DNA of 64,000 nucleotides from JAXMHQ01 sp046346665 (lineage in GTDB: Bacteria > Verrucomicrobiota > Verrucomicrobiia > Limisphaerales > JAXMHQ01): the NCBI GenBank assembly GCA_046346665.1, contig JAXMHQ010000018.1:1-64000 (forward strand). Reading direction: 5' to 3'. The notes under the pieces were generated by a model, which was not told where the DNA came from, ran no database searches, and saw only the letters and a list, made by a program, of their open reading frames with translations. A program made the position numbers and the translations under genes. Positions 16,931 through 24,513 of the stretch are shown in pieces. The number at the start of each line of letters is the position of its first letter. The first letter of the stretch is position 1.

Positions 16931-18436
16931 TTAATACACTTTGCGCAAGTTCGACGGCAGGATGTTCAGCTCCGTGCGATACTTGGCGACCGTCCGGCGG
17001 GCGATCACGATGCCTTTTTCCTTCAGCATCTTCACCACCTCCTGGTCGGACAGCGGTTTGCCGGGATCTTCCTTTTTGAAAATTTCGGAGATCATGTCCT
17101 TCACACTGGTGTTGGACAATCCGTCCCCGCTGGCCGTCTGAATGCCGGCGGTGAAGAAATACTTCATCTCGAAGATGCCCTGCGGCGTGTCCATGTATTT
17201 CCCCGAGACGGCCCGGCTGACCGTGGTTTCATGCACCCCGACGACTTCGGCGACCTGGACCATGGTGAGCGGCTTCAGGAACGCGACGCCCTTTTCCATG
17301 AACTCCCGCTGGCGATGGACGATTTCGCGGGCGATGTTGAGAATCGTCTGCTGCCGCTGGTGCAGGCTCTTGATGAGAAATTTTCCGGCGCGGATTTTTT
17401 CACGGATGTAGTTCCGCACTTCGGCTGAATTCTCCCCCTGCGCCATCAGGTCCTTGTAGGTATTGCTGATCCGCAGATGAGGAATGTGCTCGTTGTTCGT
17501 CGTGATGTTGAAATCGTCGCCCGACCGCTGCACGAAAACTTCCGGCAACACATACTGGTCGTTGTCCGGCAGAAACGCGCGGCCCGGACGCGGCTCGAGC
17601 CGGGCGATCCGCTCCAGCGCCTCCTGCACTTCGTCCACCTCGCATCCCGTCCCGCGCGCAATCTCCGGAATGCGGCGCTTGCCGAGGGCTTCCATGAAAT
17701 CGCGGACGATCCGGTATTCCAGCGTCTCCTGCTGGCCCGCCCGCTCCATCTGGAACAAAAGACACTCGCGCAAATCGCGCGCTCCCACGCCGGGCGGATC
17801 AAACGTCTGAATCACTTTCAGCACGTCGAGGATTTTCTCCGGCGGCAGCCCCGTCGTCGCGCCCAGTTCCTCCACCGTCGCTTTCAAATACCCGTAGTCA
17901 TCGATGTTCCCGATGATCAACTCCGCCACCGGCCATTGATCCTCTTTCAACGTGGATTCCCGGACCTGCTCCAGCAGCATTTCCTGCAGCGACGTCGCCA
18001 CGACCAGCGAGTCGAACATGAACTGGCGCTTCTCCTCGTCCTCGGCCGACCGCCGCATCGGAACATTGGTCTGCGCAAAATGATCCCGCCATTCCTGGTC
18101 CAGTTGCGCCAGCCGCTCGAATTCCGCCTGGAAATCGTCCACCGGCGCGTCGCTCGGCTTTTCCGTCGCCGGATCAAACGTCAGGTCGGCCGGGGGTTCG
18201 GAAGGATCCGCGGCGGCCTCCGGGGCGGGCGACTCCCCGTCGCGGGTTTCGCGTTCCTGGATTTCCACCTCCGCCACCGGGGTTTCCTCCAGGACGGGGT
18301 TCTGCTGCAATTCCTGCTCGACCAATGCCTTAAGTTCGAGCGTCGGCGCCTGCAACAACGCCAAAGACTGCTGGAGTTGTGGCGCCAATACCAGCGACTG
18401 CGTTAAACGCTGCGATAGTTGTAAGCCCTGAGCCAT
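16931..18436 (-). CDS. rpoN: RNA polymerase sigma-54 factor
   Basis: A 501-residue sigma-54. The N-terminal region I is Gln/Leu-rich (SQRLTQSLVLAPQLQQSLALLQ), region II is acidic (~65-120), and region III ends with the RpoN box ARRTVAKYR that contacts the -24 promoter element. The HTH (VQVAEVVGVHETTVSRAVSGKYMDTPQG) precedes it. This implies enhancer-dependent promoters elsewhere in the genome. No ptsN or rapZ lies next to it here, although two EIIA-domain proteins are encoded at 39.4-42.7 kb. Confidence 0.97.
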   Translation of the reverse strand: MAQGLQLSQRLTQSLVLAPQLQQSLALLQAPTLELKALVEQELQQNPVLEETPVAEVEIQERETRDGESPAPEAAADPSEPPADLTFDPATEKPSDAPVDDFQAEFERLAQLDQEWRDHFAQTNVPMRRSAEDEEKRQFMFDSLVVATSLQEMLLEQVRESTLKEDQWPVAELIIGNIDDYGYLKATVEELGATTGLPPEKILDVLKVIQTFDPPGVGARDLRECLLFQMERAGQQETLEYRIVRDFMEALGKRRIPEIARGTGCEVDEVQEALERIARLEPRPGRAFLPDNDQYVLPEVFVQRSGDDFNITTNNEHIPHLRISNTYKDLMAQGENSAEVRNYIREKIRAGKFLIKSLHQRQQTILNIAREIVHRQREFMEKGVAFLKPLTMVQVAEVVGVHETTVSRAVSGKYMDTPQGIFEMKYFFTAGIQTASGDGLSNTSVKDMISEIFKKEDPGKPLSDQEVVKMLKEKGIVIARRTVAKYRTELNILPSNLRKVY

Positions 18437-18507
18437 GAGTTCTGACTATCTTAATCGTCTTTTCAAAATCCACAAGGAAAACATGGCATGGCTTACGCTC
18501 TGCCCCT

Positions 18508-18609
18508 GGTCGCAATCGTTAGATTGCGGTTTCCCTTTGCCCCCCTCCGCGATTTCACAATCGCGGCTACTTTCACTCCGCGTTGGTAGCCGCGATGGTC
18601 AGATCGCGG
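18508..18609. repeat. REP-like repeats upstream of rpoN
   Basis: Three palindromic blocks of the GTAGCCGCGAT family: GTCGCAATCGTTAGATTGCGG, CCGCGATTTCACAATCGCGG with GGCTAC after it, and GTAGCCGCGATGGTCAGATC with GCGG after it. Here they lie in the divergent gap between rpoN and a small membrane ORF, so they may affect either promoter region. Confidence 0.8.
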
Positions 18610-18701
18610 ATCACCATGCTCGTAAAGCTACAATCGCCGCTGCAGCTTAAAGGTTAAACTTTACTTTCACGCGCGCCGATGCATCTTGGCCGCGAACACC
18701 T

Positions 18702-18833
18702 ATGCAAGATTCGAATATCTGGGGATTCATCGCCATCCCCATCGGCCTGACGGTCTGTTTCGGACCCGCCCTGCTCCTCTGGTTGAAACAGGAATCCGCG
18801 GCGGATACCGGGGACAAACCCAAGGATCATTAA
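18702..18833 (+). CDS. 43-residue single-pass membrane protein
   Basis: An ATG at 18702 opens a 43-codon frame: MQDSNIWGFIAIPIGLTVC, then FGPALLLWLK and a charged tail ending DKPKDH. The central ~22 residues form one membrane helix. It ends 40 bases before the SDR gene on the same strand, so it may be the first gene of that transcript. Its function is unknown. The compact hydrophobic-plus-charged pattern argues for a real small protein, but there is no homolog evidence here. Confidence 0.5.
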   Translation: MQDSNIWGFIAIPIGLTVCFGPALLLWLKQESAADTGDKPKDH

Positions 18834-18873
18834 TTCCCCCCAGCCGACGGCCACCAGCCGACGGCGATCCCCC

Positions 18874-19653
18874 ATGAGGCTTTCACTCCAGGGCAAATGG
18901 ATCCTGGTTACCGGCGGCTCCAGCGGGTTCGGCGCCGCCGCCGCCCGCGCCTTCGCCGCCGAAGGCGCCCATCTCATCCTCGGCGCCCGGCGAATCGAAC
19001 ACCTCAAAAAAGTCGCCGCCGAGGCAAGGTCGGCCGGCGCACCCAAGGCGGAATTTCACGGACTCGACGTCTCCCGCACCGACAGCGTCACGGAATTCGC
19101 CGATTGGGTCAGGCGAATCTCCCCCCGCGTCGACGTCCTCATCAACAACGCCGGCGGCGCGCACGGCCTCGACACTGTGGCCCAGGGCAAGGACGCGGAC
19201 TGGGAGGCGATGATTCAAAGCAATGTCCTGGGAATCCTGCGCGTCACCCGCGCCATTCTCCCTTTGATGCCGCATGACGCCGGCGCTTCCATTCTGAATA
19301 TCGGCTCCATCGCCGGCCACACCGCCTACGAGGGCGGCGCCGTCTATTGCGCCGCCAAAGCCGCCGAACTCCAGATCACCCGCGCTCTGCGACTCGAACT
19401 GAACGGCACCGGCATCCGCGTCGGCTCCCTCGATCCCGGCCTCGCGGAAACGGAGTTCTCCCTGGTCCGATTCAAGGGCGACGCCGACCGCGCCCGGAAA
19501 GTTTACGAAGGCATGCGCCCGCTCACGGCCGAAGACATCGCCGAGACCCTGGTCTGGATCGCCTCCCGCCCCGCCCACATCAACATCGACGAAATGCTCA
19601 TCAAACCCGTCGACCAGGCGTCCATGCAGAAGGTTTTTCGGAGAAAGGGTTGA
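18874..19653 (+). CDS. Short-chain dehydrogenase/reductase
   Basis: A 259-residue classical SDR. Cofactor site TGGSSGFGAAAARAFA at ~13-28, the NNAGGAHG motif near 90, and the catalytic Ser (SILNIGSIAGH) with Tyr/Lys in AVYCAAKAAE at ~164-173. A basic residue after the first strand (GARRIEHLKK) suggests NADP preference. It resembles YdfG-type 3-hydroxy acid dehydrogenases; the substrate is not known. The TGA stop lies inside the first GTTGAA word of the next inverted repeat. Confidence 0.92.
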   Translation: MRLSLQGKWILVTGGSSGFGAAAARAFAAEGAHLILGARRIEHLKKVAAEARSAGAPKAEFHGLDVSRTDSVTEFADWVRRISPRVDVLINNAGGAHGLDTVAQGKDADWEAMIQSNVLGILRVTRAILPLMPHDAGASILNIGSIAGHTAYEGGAVYCAAKAAELQITRALRLELNGTGIRVGSLDPGLAETEFSLVRFKGDADRARKVYEGMRPLTAEDIAETLVWIASRPAHINIDEMLIKPVDQASMQKVFRRKG

Positions 19654-19743
19654 ATTGTTAAACGGTTGAATCGTTGAATGGTAAAGACAATGCCGCGCGG
19701 TCTCCATTTAACCCTTTTAACTATTCAACTCATTTAACTGTTA
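19648..19743. repeat. Inverted repeat with tandem-word arms (GTTGAATCG/GTTAAACG type)
   Basis: The left arm runs GTTGAATTGTTAAACG, GTTGAATCGTTGAATGG; the right arm is the complementary series of TTTAACCC, TTTTAACT, ATTCAACT and ATTTAACTG. The core AATGCCGCGCGGTCTCCATT resembles the cores of the copies at 8.4 and 14.6 kb. It separates the convergent SDR and LptF/G genes. Confidence 0.75.
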
Positions 19744-19748
19744 GAAAA

Positions 19749-20915
19749 TCAGATTCCCCTGTTCGCGCGCCACAGCAGCACCGCCCCGATGGCCTGGAAC
19801 AGGAAGCCCGGAATCCAGATCAGGATGTGGGGCGCGAGTTCCGGCCGGTTCTCGAGCGAGCCGGCGAAGCTCATCAGGGCGTAATACACCCACACCAGCG
19901 CCAGGGCGATGCCGAATCCGACGTTGGTTTCCCGCCGGTGCACCCGGATGCCCAGCGGGATTCCGATGAGCGCAAAACTGAAGCAGGCGAACGAAGACGC
20001 GAGCTGCCGGTTCATCTGCACGCGGATGGGCTCGATCAGGTCGTCGCGCTTTTTCTGGAGTTGCTGGTTGCGTTTCCGGAGGTCCTGGGCGGAATCCTCG
20101 GAGCCGTAGACCGGTTCATGGATTCGCTGCTCCCAGGTGCGCAATTCCTCCCGCAACTGGCGGAACGTCATGTTGCTGATCGAAACCCGCTCCTGTTTGT
20201 TGGTGGCGCCGCGCCAGTCGAGCTGTGTCTGCGTCTCCCCCGCCACCGCCACCAGCCCGTTGTCCAGCCGCATGATTCGCGCGTCAAACAAGTGCAACAT
20301 GATGCTCTGGTTCGTCAGGTTCACCTCGATCCGACCTCGCGGCGCGTCCAGCGTCACTTCCACATTCGTCTCGTTGCGCAACTGGAGCAGGTGAACGTCC
20401 TGCAGCTCCCGGTTGCGATTTTTCCCGATGAACACCACGTAGTTCGTGAAATCGTAAATGGGCCGGCCTTCGGGAAGCTGGAGGTTGGACAGCAATTCCA
20501 CTTTCAGCCGGTTGGTGAGATCCTTGAATTGCACCCGGCTGCGGGGTCCGACGTCGAGATTCACCAGGGCGCTGACGCCGCACAACAGCAAGCTTAGCGC
20601 GAGAATTGGCAGCACCAGCGACAGCAAGCTCACCCCGCTAGCCCGCGCCGCCGTCAGTTCCTGGTCGGCGCTGAATCGCCCGAACACCAGCAGCGTCGCC
20701 GTCAGCACCCCGATCGGCAGCGCGAACGCGCTCACGAACGGAATCAGCAATCCCACCGCCTGCGCCGCGAATCCCAGCGACGCCTGCCGGCTCATCAACA
20801 GCGGCAATAGTTCGCGCAGCACGCTCCCCAGCAGCAGCGCCAGTGTGAACACCACCACCGTCATCGCCAGGGTGGCAATGACCTGCCTCAATAAATATCC
20901 GTATAACGTTTTCAG
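19749..20915 (-). CDS. LptF/LptG-family permease (YjgP/YjgQ)
   Basis: A ~388-residue inner-membrane subunit of the lipopolysaccharide transport ABC complex. Membrane segments lie near the N-terminus (VIATLAMTVVVFTLALLLG, then two more by ~120) and at the C-terminus (three segments after ~300), with a periplasmic beta-jellyroll between them. FGRFSADQELTAARASGVS is the LptF/G coupling-helix signature. The natural N-terminus KTLYGYLLRQ has only a CTG in the expected place (20915); an in-frame TTG lies at 20891. Which of LptF or LptG cannot be told from one copy. Confidence 0.88.
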   Translation of the reverse strand: MKTLYGYLLRQVIATLAMTVVVFTLALLLGSVLRELLPLLMSRQASLGFAAQAVGLLIPFVSAFALPIGVLTATLLVFGRFSADQELTAARASGVSLLSLVLPILALSLLLCGVSALVNLDVGPRSRVQFKDLTNRLKVELLSNLQLPEGRPIYDFTNYVVFIGKNRNRELQDVHLLQLRNETNVEVTLDAPRGRIEVNLTNQSIMLHLFDARIMRLDNGLVAVAGETQTQLDWRGATNKQERVSISNMTFRQLREELRTWEQRIHEPVYGSEDSAQDLRKRNQQLQKKRDDLIEPIRVQMNRQLASSFACFSFALIGIPLGIRVHRRETNVGFGIALALVWVYYALMSFAGSLENRPELAPHILIWIPGFLFQAIGAVLLWRANRGI

Positions 20916-20983
20916 AACTCGACGCCGCTCAAGCCCGGCACCTCCGCAGCATCTGAAACCCGCCACAGGAGTCAAGGCATCCC

Positions 20984-22231
20984 TCAGCGACCTTTCCCAT
21001 CGACTTCCGCATGCGTCAGGCTTTCCCAGGCCAAATTGCACATCGCGGTGAAATCCGAGTTTCTGACCTTCGTGAGAATCAGGACCTCGACCGATGGCAG
21101 CCCAAATCCCTTCCGGTTGTGAAAATGGTTGTAGGCAATCTCCCACGTCGGCAATACATCCGAGGCGACAAAGCCGTCGGGAAAATACGCGCCCGGGACC
21201 GGCTTCCCAATCAATGCGCCCGCCTGAAACTCCATCGCCTCCACGAACCGCCGGTCGTTCTCGGAATAAAGGTCGAGCCCCTGGTGATACGCAATCTCCG
21301 CGGCATTGATCGCGGACGCCAGCCCCATCTGCATGTGATGACCGTAATCGCGGCGCGTCTCCTGGCAAAGGCCGTCAAAATACCGGGCCGGCTTGTACCA
21401 GTAATCAAACAGCGCCGCATCGGAATCCAGCTTGCGGGTCCCATACGGCCGGACGGGAGTGGGTCCGTCGGATGACAGGTAGAAATAGGCCGGCACGCGT
21501 TTGCGCCACAGAAAAACGCCGCGGTCGAATGCCGCCGCGTCTTCGTTGAACACCCCGATGCACATCAGCGCATCGCTCATCGACAGCTCCCAGTTCCCGT
21601 TGATCGCGGCGTTGCCGGGAAAGATCAACGGCAGAAACGCGCGGTTCAACATCGCGGAAAACTGCTTCGTCTCGTTCGTGGTCCATCCCGGGTAGCTGGA
21701 TCGCAGGATCTCCGCGGCCAGCGGAAAGACGGACCCGCACCAGGCTGCGACCAGGGCGTGCTGTTGGTCGGTGCTGACATGGTTCGTGAGCACTCCGGAC
21801 CAGGCATCCAGGATCTCGGCCGACTTCCTGGCATAAGCCTCGTTCCCCGTGAAATACCAGAGCAACGCCTGGGCGTACGCCGCCTTGGCATCCTCGTTCT
21901 CAATTTCCGCCTCCCTTCCGTTCGCATGGACCACCGCCAGCGGGCGGGGTGTCCAGCTTGGTTTTCCGTAGCCTGAATTTTTCAGGCGATTGAACGCCGA
22001 CGCCCACGGTTCCTCGCCGGATTGGATCCCCGCCTTCACCCGGTCCAGCTCCGCCCTGGAATTGATCAGCCCCGGATGACGAAACGACCGGGCGCCGTCC
22101 CCCGCCGCCGCGTTCGTCGTCGCGGGCGCCGCAGCGCCCGCCGGACCGGGATGAAGCAGAAGGCAGAACCATCCAAGCAACACCACAAAGGGGGGAACGG
22201 CCCATGGCTTCTGCAATAACGGGTCTCTCAT
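20984..22231 (-). CDS. Secreted alginate-lyase-like polysaccharide lyase
   Basis: 415 residues with a signal peptide (VPPFVVLLGWFCLLLHPGPAGAAA). The rest is helical and Trp-rich, as in the (alpha/alpha) toroid lyases of the alginate lyase family: RHPGLINSRAELDRVKAGI near the start, TNHVSTDQQHALVAAW, ELSMSDALMCIGVF and YGHHMQMGLASAINAAEIA. His and Tyr residues suitable for lyase chemistry are present, but the exact class is uncertain; a heparinase-like or related lyase is possible. It points to uronic-acid polymer use. Confidence 0.7.
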   Translation of the reverse strand: MRDPLLQKPWAVPPFVVLLGWFCLLLHPGPAGAAAPATTNAAAGDGARSFRHPGLINSRAELDRVKAGIQSGEEPWASAFNRLKNSGYGKPSWTPRPLAVVHANGREAEIENEDAKAAYAQALLWYFTGNEAYARKSAEILDAWSGVLTNHVSTDQQHALVAAWCGSVFPLAAEILRSSYPGWTTNETKQFSAMLNRAFLPLIFPGNAAINGNWELSMSDALMCIGVFNEDAAAFDRGVFLWRKRVPAYFYLSSDGPTPVRPYGTRKLDSDAALFDYWYKPARYFDGLCQETRRDYGHHMQMGLASAINAAEIAYHQGLDLYSENDRRFVEAMEFQAGALIGKPVPGAYFPDGFVASDVLPTWEIAYNHFHNRKGFGLPSVEVLILTKVRNSDFTAMCNLAWESLTHAEVDGKGR

Positions 22232-22385
22232 GACGTTTCAGGGACGGAACGGCAGCGACAGGGCCACAAGAATCAATCCAATTGCCGAAACTGCCCGCGT
22301 CACGCCGCTCACAGAATCCGCGGAAGAACTTCGTTTGACCAGAGCAAACCGGTGCTCCTATTCCACACCCCGCACTCCGCACTCG

Positions 22386-22901
22386 CTAGGCCGCCTTGGG
22401 CTCCGACAGCGGCCAGACTTTCGACATCAGCCACGACACCGCCACCCCCACCACGCAACCCAGCATCACCTCTCCCACACGGCGAATCCCGATCTCCACC
22501 GCGTCAAACTCCTTGCCATGCGACCACCCGGCCGCGAGCACGATGGCGGCCGTGATCGGCGCCTGGCGCCACATGACCTGGATCCGCACAAAATAAGTGG
22601 ATATCAGCACGGTCACCGCCATCGCGATCGGCAGCGCAATCTCGTGCCTGCCCGCCAGGACCAGGAAGATCAATCCCACCGCGCAACCCAACGCCGCGTT
22701 GGTCATGCGCCCCTTGAAGGTGCTCAGCGCCTGCTTCACCTTCGGATCGCTCGCCGCAATCATCGAGCTGATCGCCCAGATCGGATTCAACCCCGCCCAC
22801 CAGCGCAGCAGCAACCAAAGAACGGTCGTGGCGATGAAGACGTTCACGGCGAAATGAACGCCTGCCAGGTCGTCCTTCAGAAATCGTTCGCTCAGTTTCA
22901 T
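22386..22901 (-). CDS. FUSC-family membrane protein
   Basis: 171 residues with about five hydrophobic segments (VFIATTVLWLLLRWWAG, AALGCAVGLIFLVLAG, IALPIAMAVTVLISTYF, APITAAIVLAAGW, GEVMLGCVVGVAVSWLM). The RVGEVMLGCVVG pattern and the order of segments match one half of aromatic-acid exporter/fusaric acid resistance (FUSC) proteins. It is short for a full transporter, so it may be a minimal family member. The CYTH-like gene ends 17 bases upstream. Confidence 0.75.
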   Translation of the reverse strand: MKLSERFLKDDLAGVHFAVNVFIATTVLWLLLRWWAGLNPIWAISSMIAASDPKVKQALSTFKGRMTNAALGCAVGLIFLVLAGRHEIALPIAMAVTVLISTYFVRIQVMWRQAPITAAIVLAAGWSHGKEFDAVEIGIRRVGEVMLGCVVGVAVSWLMSKVWPLSEPKAA

Positions 22902-22917
22902 CCCGCACGCCCGCGCG

Positions 22918-23853
22918 TCACTCGTGGCTGTGCGGCGGGTTTCCCTTTAACCGGTAAACCGCCCCGGTCTTCGTCGAACCCAAAGCCAGCCAGTCCTGCG
23001 CCGCATACTGCAGCGCGATGAAAAACTGTTCCGCGCGCTTCAAGGCAATCGCGTGAAGCTCGTCCCTCCGCTTCGCCTTCACCTGGAATGCAAATTCCCC
23101 CACGAGCTGCTTCTGGTCGCCGCGGCTGCGCCACACCGAAATATCGCACTTCGCCTGCATCCCCTTCCCAAAATCCAGCATGCCGAGATCCAGCAACACC
23201 TCCTCCACCGCCGTCGCATTCACCAACTCCAGCCGCTCGCCCGTCGAAGCCTGCAGCGCCCCCAGCGCCGGCAACACCCGCAGCAACGTCGCCATCGACG
23301 TCCGGTCCGCCTCCCGCACCGCGCTCAGCGGAAATTCCACGTTGTGCGAATACAACAGCCGGATCCCGCCCACCTGCTCCTTCAACGGCAGCGCCTCCGC
23401 CTTGAACTTGACCTTGTACTCCCCTGAAATCTTCGGCCGCACATCCATCTCCGCCGCCTTCTGCAGATCCGGGTGCCGGTACTTGAACACAATCTCCGGA
23501 TCCCCCACCGCAAACCCATCCACGTAATCCTGCCGCCGCCTCAAAATAAACGCGTTGTTATACAGCCGGAAGTCCGCCGTATCCAAAAACAACACCTCCC
23601 GAATCCGCGGCCGCGCGTCCTTGAACCCTTTCCGCGAGAAATCCACATCCGCATTCTCCGCCGCCCGCTTCACCACCTTCGCAAATTGCTGGAACGATTC
23701 CACCGACGTGAACCGCTCGCCTTTGAGAATGATTTTCGTCTCCAGGTATTGCAGCTCGTGCAGCGGATGACCGTCGCTGTATTTGCCCTTCTTCAATTCC
23801 GGCGTCCGCCGCTGCGGCGCCGCGCCATTCGATTTCTTCCTGCGCTCTTTCAT
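22918..23853 (-). CDS. CYTH-like domain protein, hypothetical
   Basis: About 311 residues from ATG 23853, after which comes a basic tail (KERRKKSNGAAPQRR). LETKIILKGERF, FLDTADFRLYNNAFILRRR and EIVFKYRHPDL follow the order of charged strands in CYTH/triphosphate-tunnel proteins (ExExK-like start, then YxDTxxxxL, then RxR and TxK-like strands). That match is by eye and partial. If right, it may bind polyphosphate or a nucleotide triphosphate. The FUSC gene follows at once. Confidence 0.55.
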   Translation of the reverse strand: MKERRKKSNGAAPQRRTPELKKGKYSDGHPLHELQYLETKIILKGERFTSVESFQQFAKVVKRAAENADVDFSRKGFKDARPRIREVLFLDTADFRLYNNAFILRRRQDYVDGFAVGDPEIVFKYRHPDLQKAAEMDVRPKISGEYKVKFKAEALPLKEQVGGIRLLYSHNVEFPLSAVREADRTSMATLLRVLPALGALQASTGERLELVNATAVEEVLLDLGMLDFGKGMQAKCDISVWRSRGDQKQLVGEFAFQVKAKRRDELHAIALKRAEQFFIALQYAAQDWLALGSTKTGAVYRLKGNPPHSHE

Positions 23854-23993
23854 AATTCTGCTCGCATGTGATGTTCTCCCGCCGCACCTCTCACGGCGTG
23901 TCTGAAGTTCAGGAAACCCGATAAGCACGTGAAATTCAAGCGATACAAACTAAAGGCAGTGTCCTGATTTACAGTTTGGGAGCAACCTGCCGT

Positions 23994-24041
23994 GGTAGGG
24001 CCGCGCTCCGCGCGGCCGCCGCTGCGGCGCGGCGCCCTACC
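23994..24041. repeat. GC-rich palindrome GGTAGGGC...GCCCTACC
   Basis: A single hairpin-forming palindrome of about 48 bases: GGTAGGGCCGCGCTCCGCGC continues into GCGGCGC and ends GCGCCCTACC. It lies in the 330-base gap between the CYTH-like gene and tRNA-Phe. Nothing else in this gap looks coding. It resembles, but does not match, the REP-like family. Confidence 0.65.
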
Positions 24042-24183
24042 AAAACGCCTGGTCGGTCGAAGACACGAATTCAAATTGCGACATGATCAGCCTAAATGAA
24101 CCGTCATCAATGGAATTTCCTCTCGAAGCCCTGCCGGGAGTCTCTCCTTCTCCCTTCTGCCTTCTCCCTTCTGCCTTGAAAAG

Positions 24184-24259
<76 letters not shown>

Positions 24260-24324
24260 ATGAGCGGACGGATAATGAACATGGACCGCACCCGCTTTGC
24301 AAGGCGAAATTGGGAGCAAACGCA

Positions 24325-24465
24325 AGGTTGCTGGTTGCAAGTTGCAAGTTGCTGGTTGCACCGAGTCACCGTGAAAGGCCTTCCTGGCAGGCTAACGCAC
24401 GCTTCATGAGTTCCTGTCAGCAACGCCGTCTCTGCGATTCTCCGCGTCTCCGCGTCTCCGCGTTG
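24325..24465. repeat. Tandem-word low-complexity segments
   Basis: Two short runs: GTTGCTGGTTGCAAGTTGCA words at about 24325-24360 and CTCCGCGTCTCCGCGTCT words at about 24432-24463. They are direct word repeats of the same style as the inverted-repeat arms elsewhere, but no complementary arm is evident. The whole 24260-24513 gap holds no gene that I can support. Confidence 0.5.
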
Positions 24466-24513
24466 ATTCCGGAACTGTCGCCCCGGCTTACGGCTGAACT
24501 TTGAAGGTGGAAC

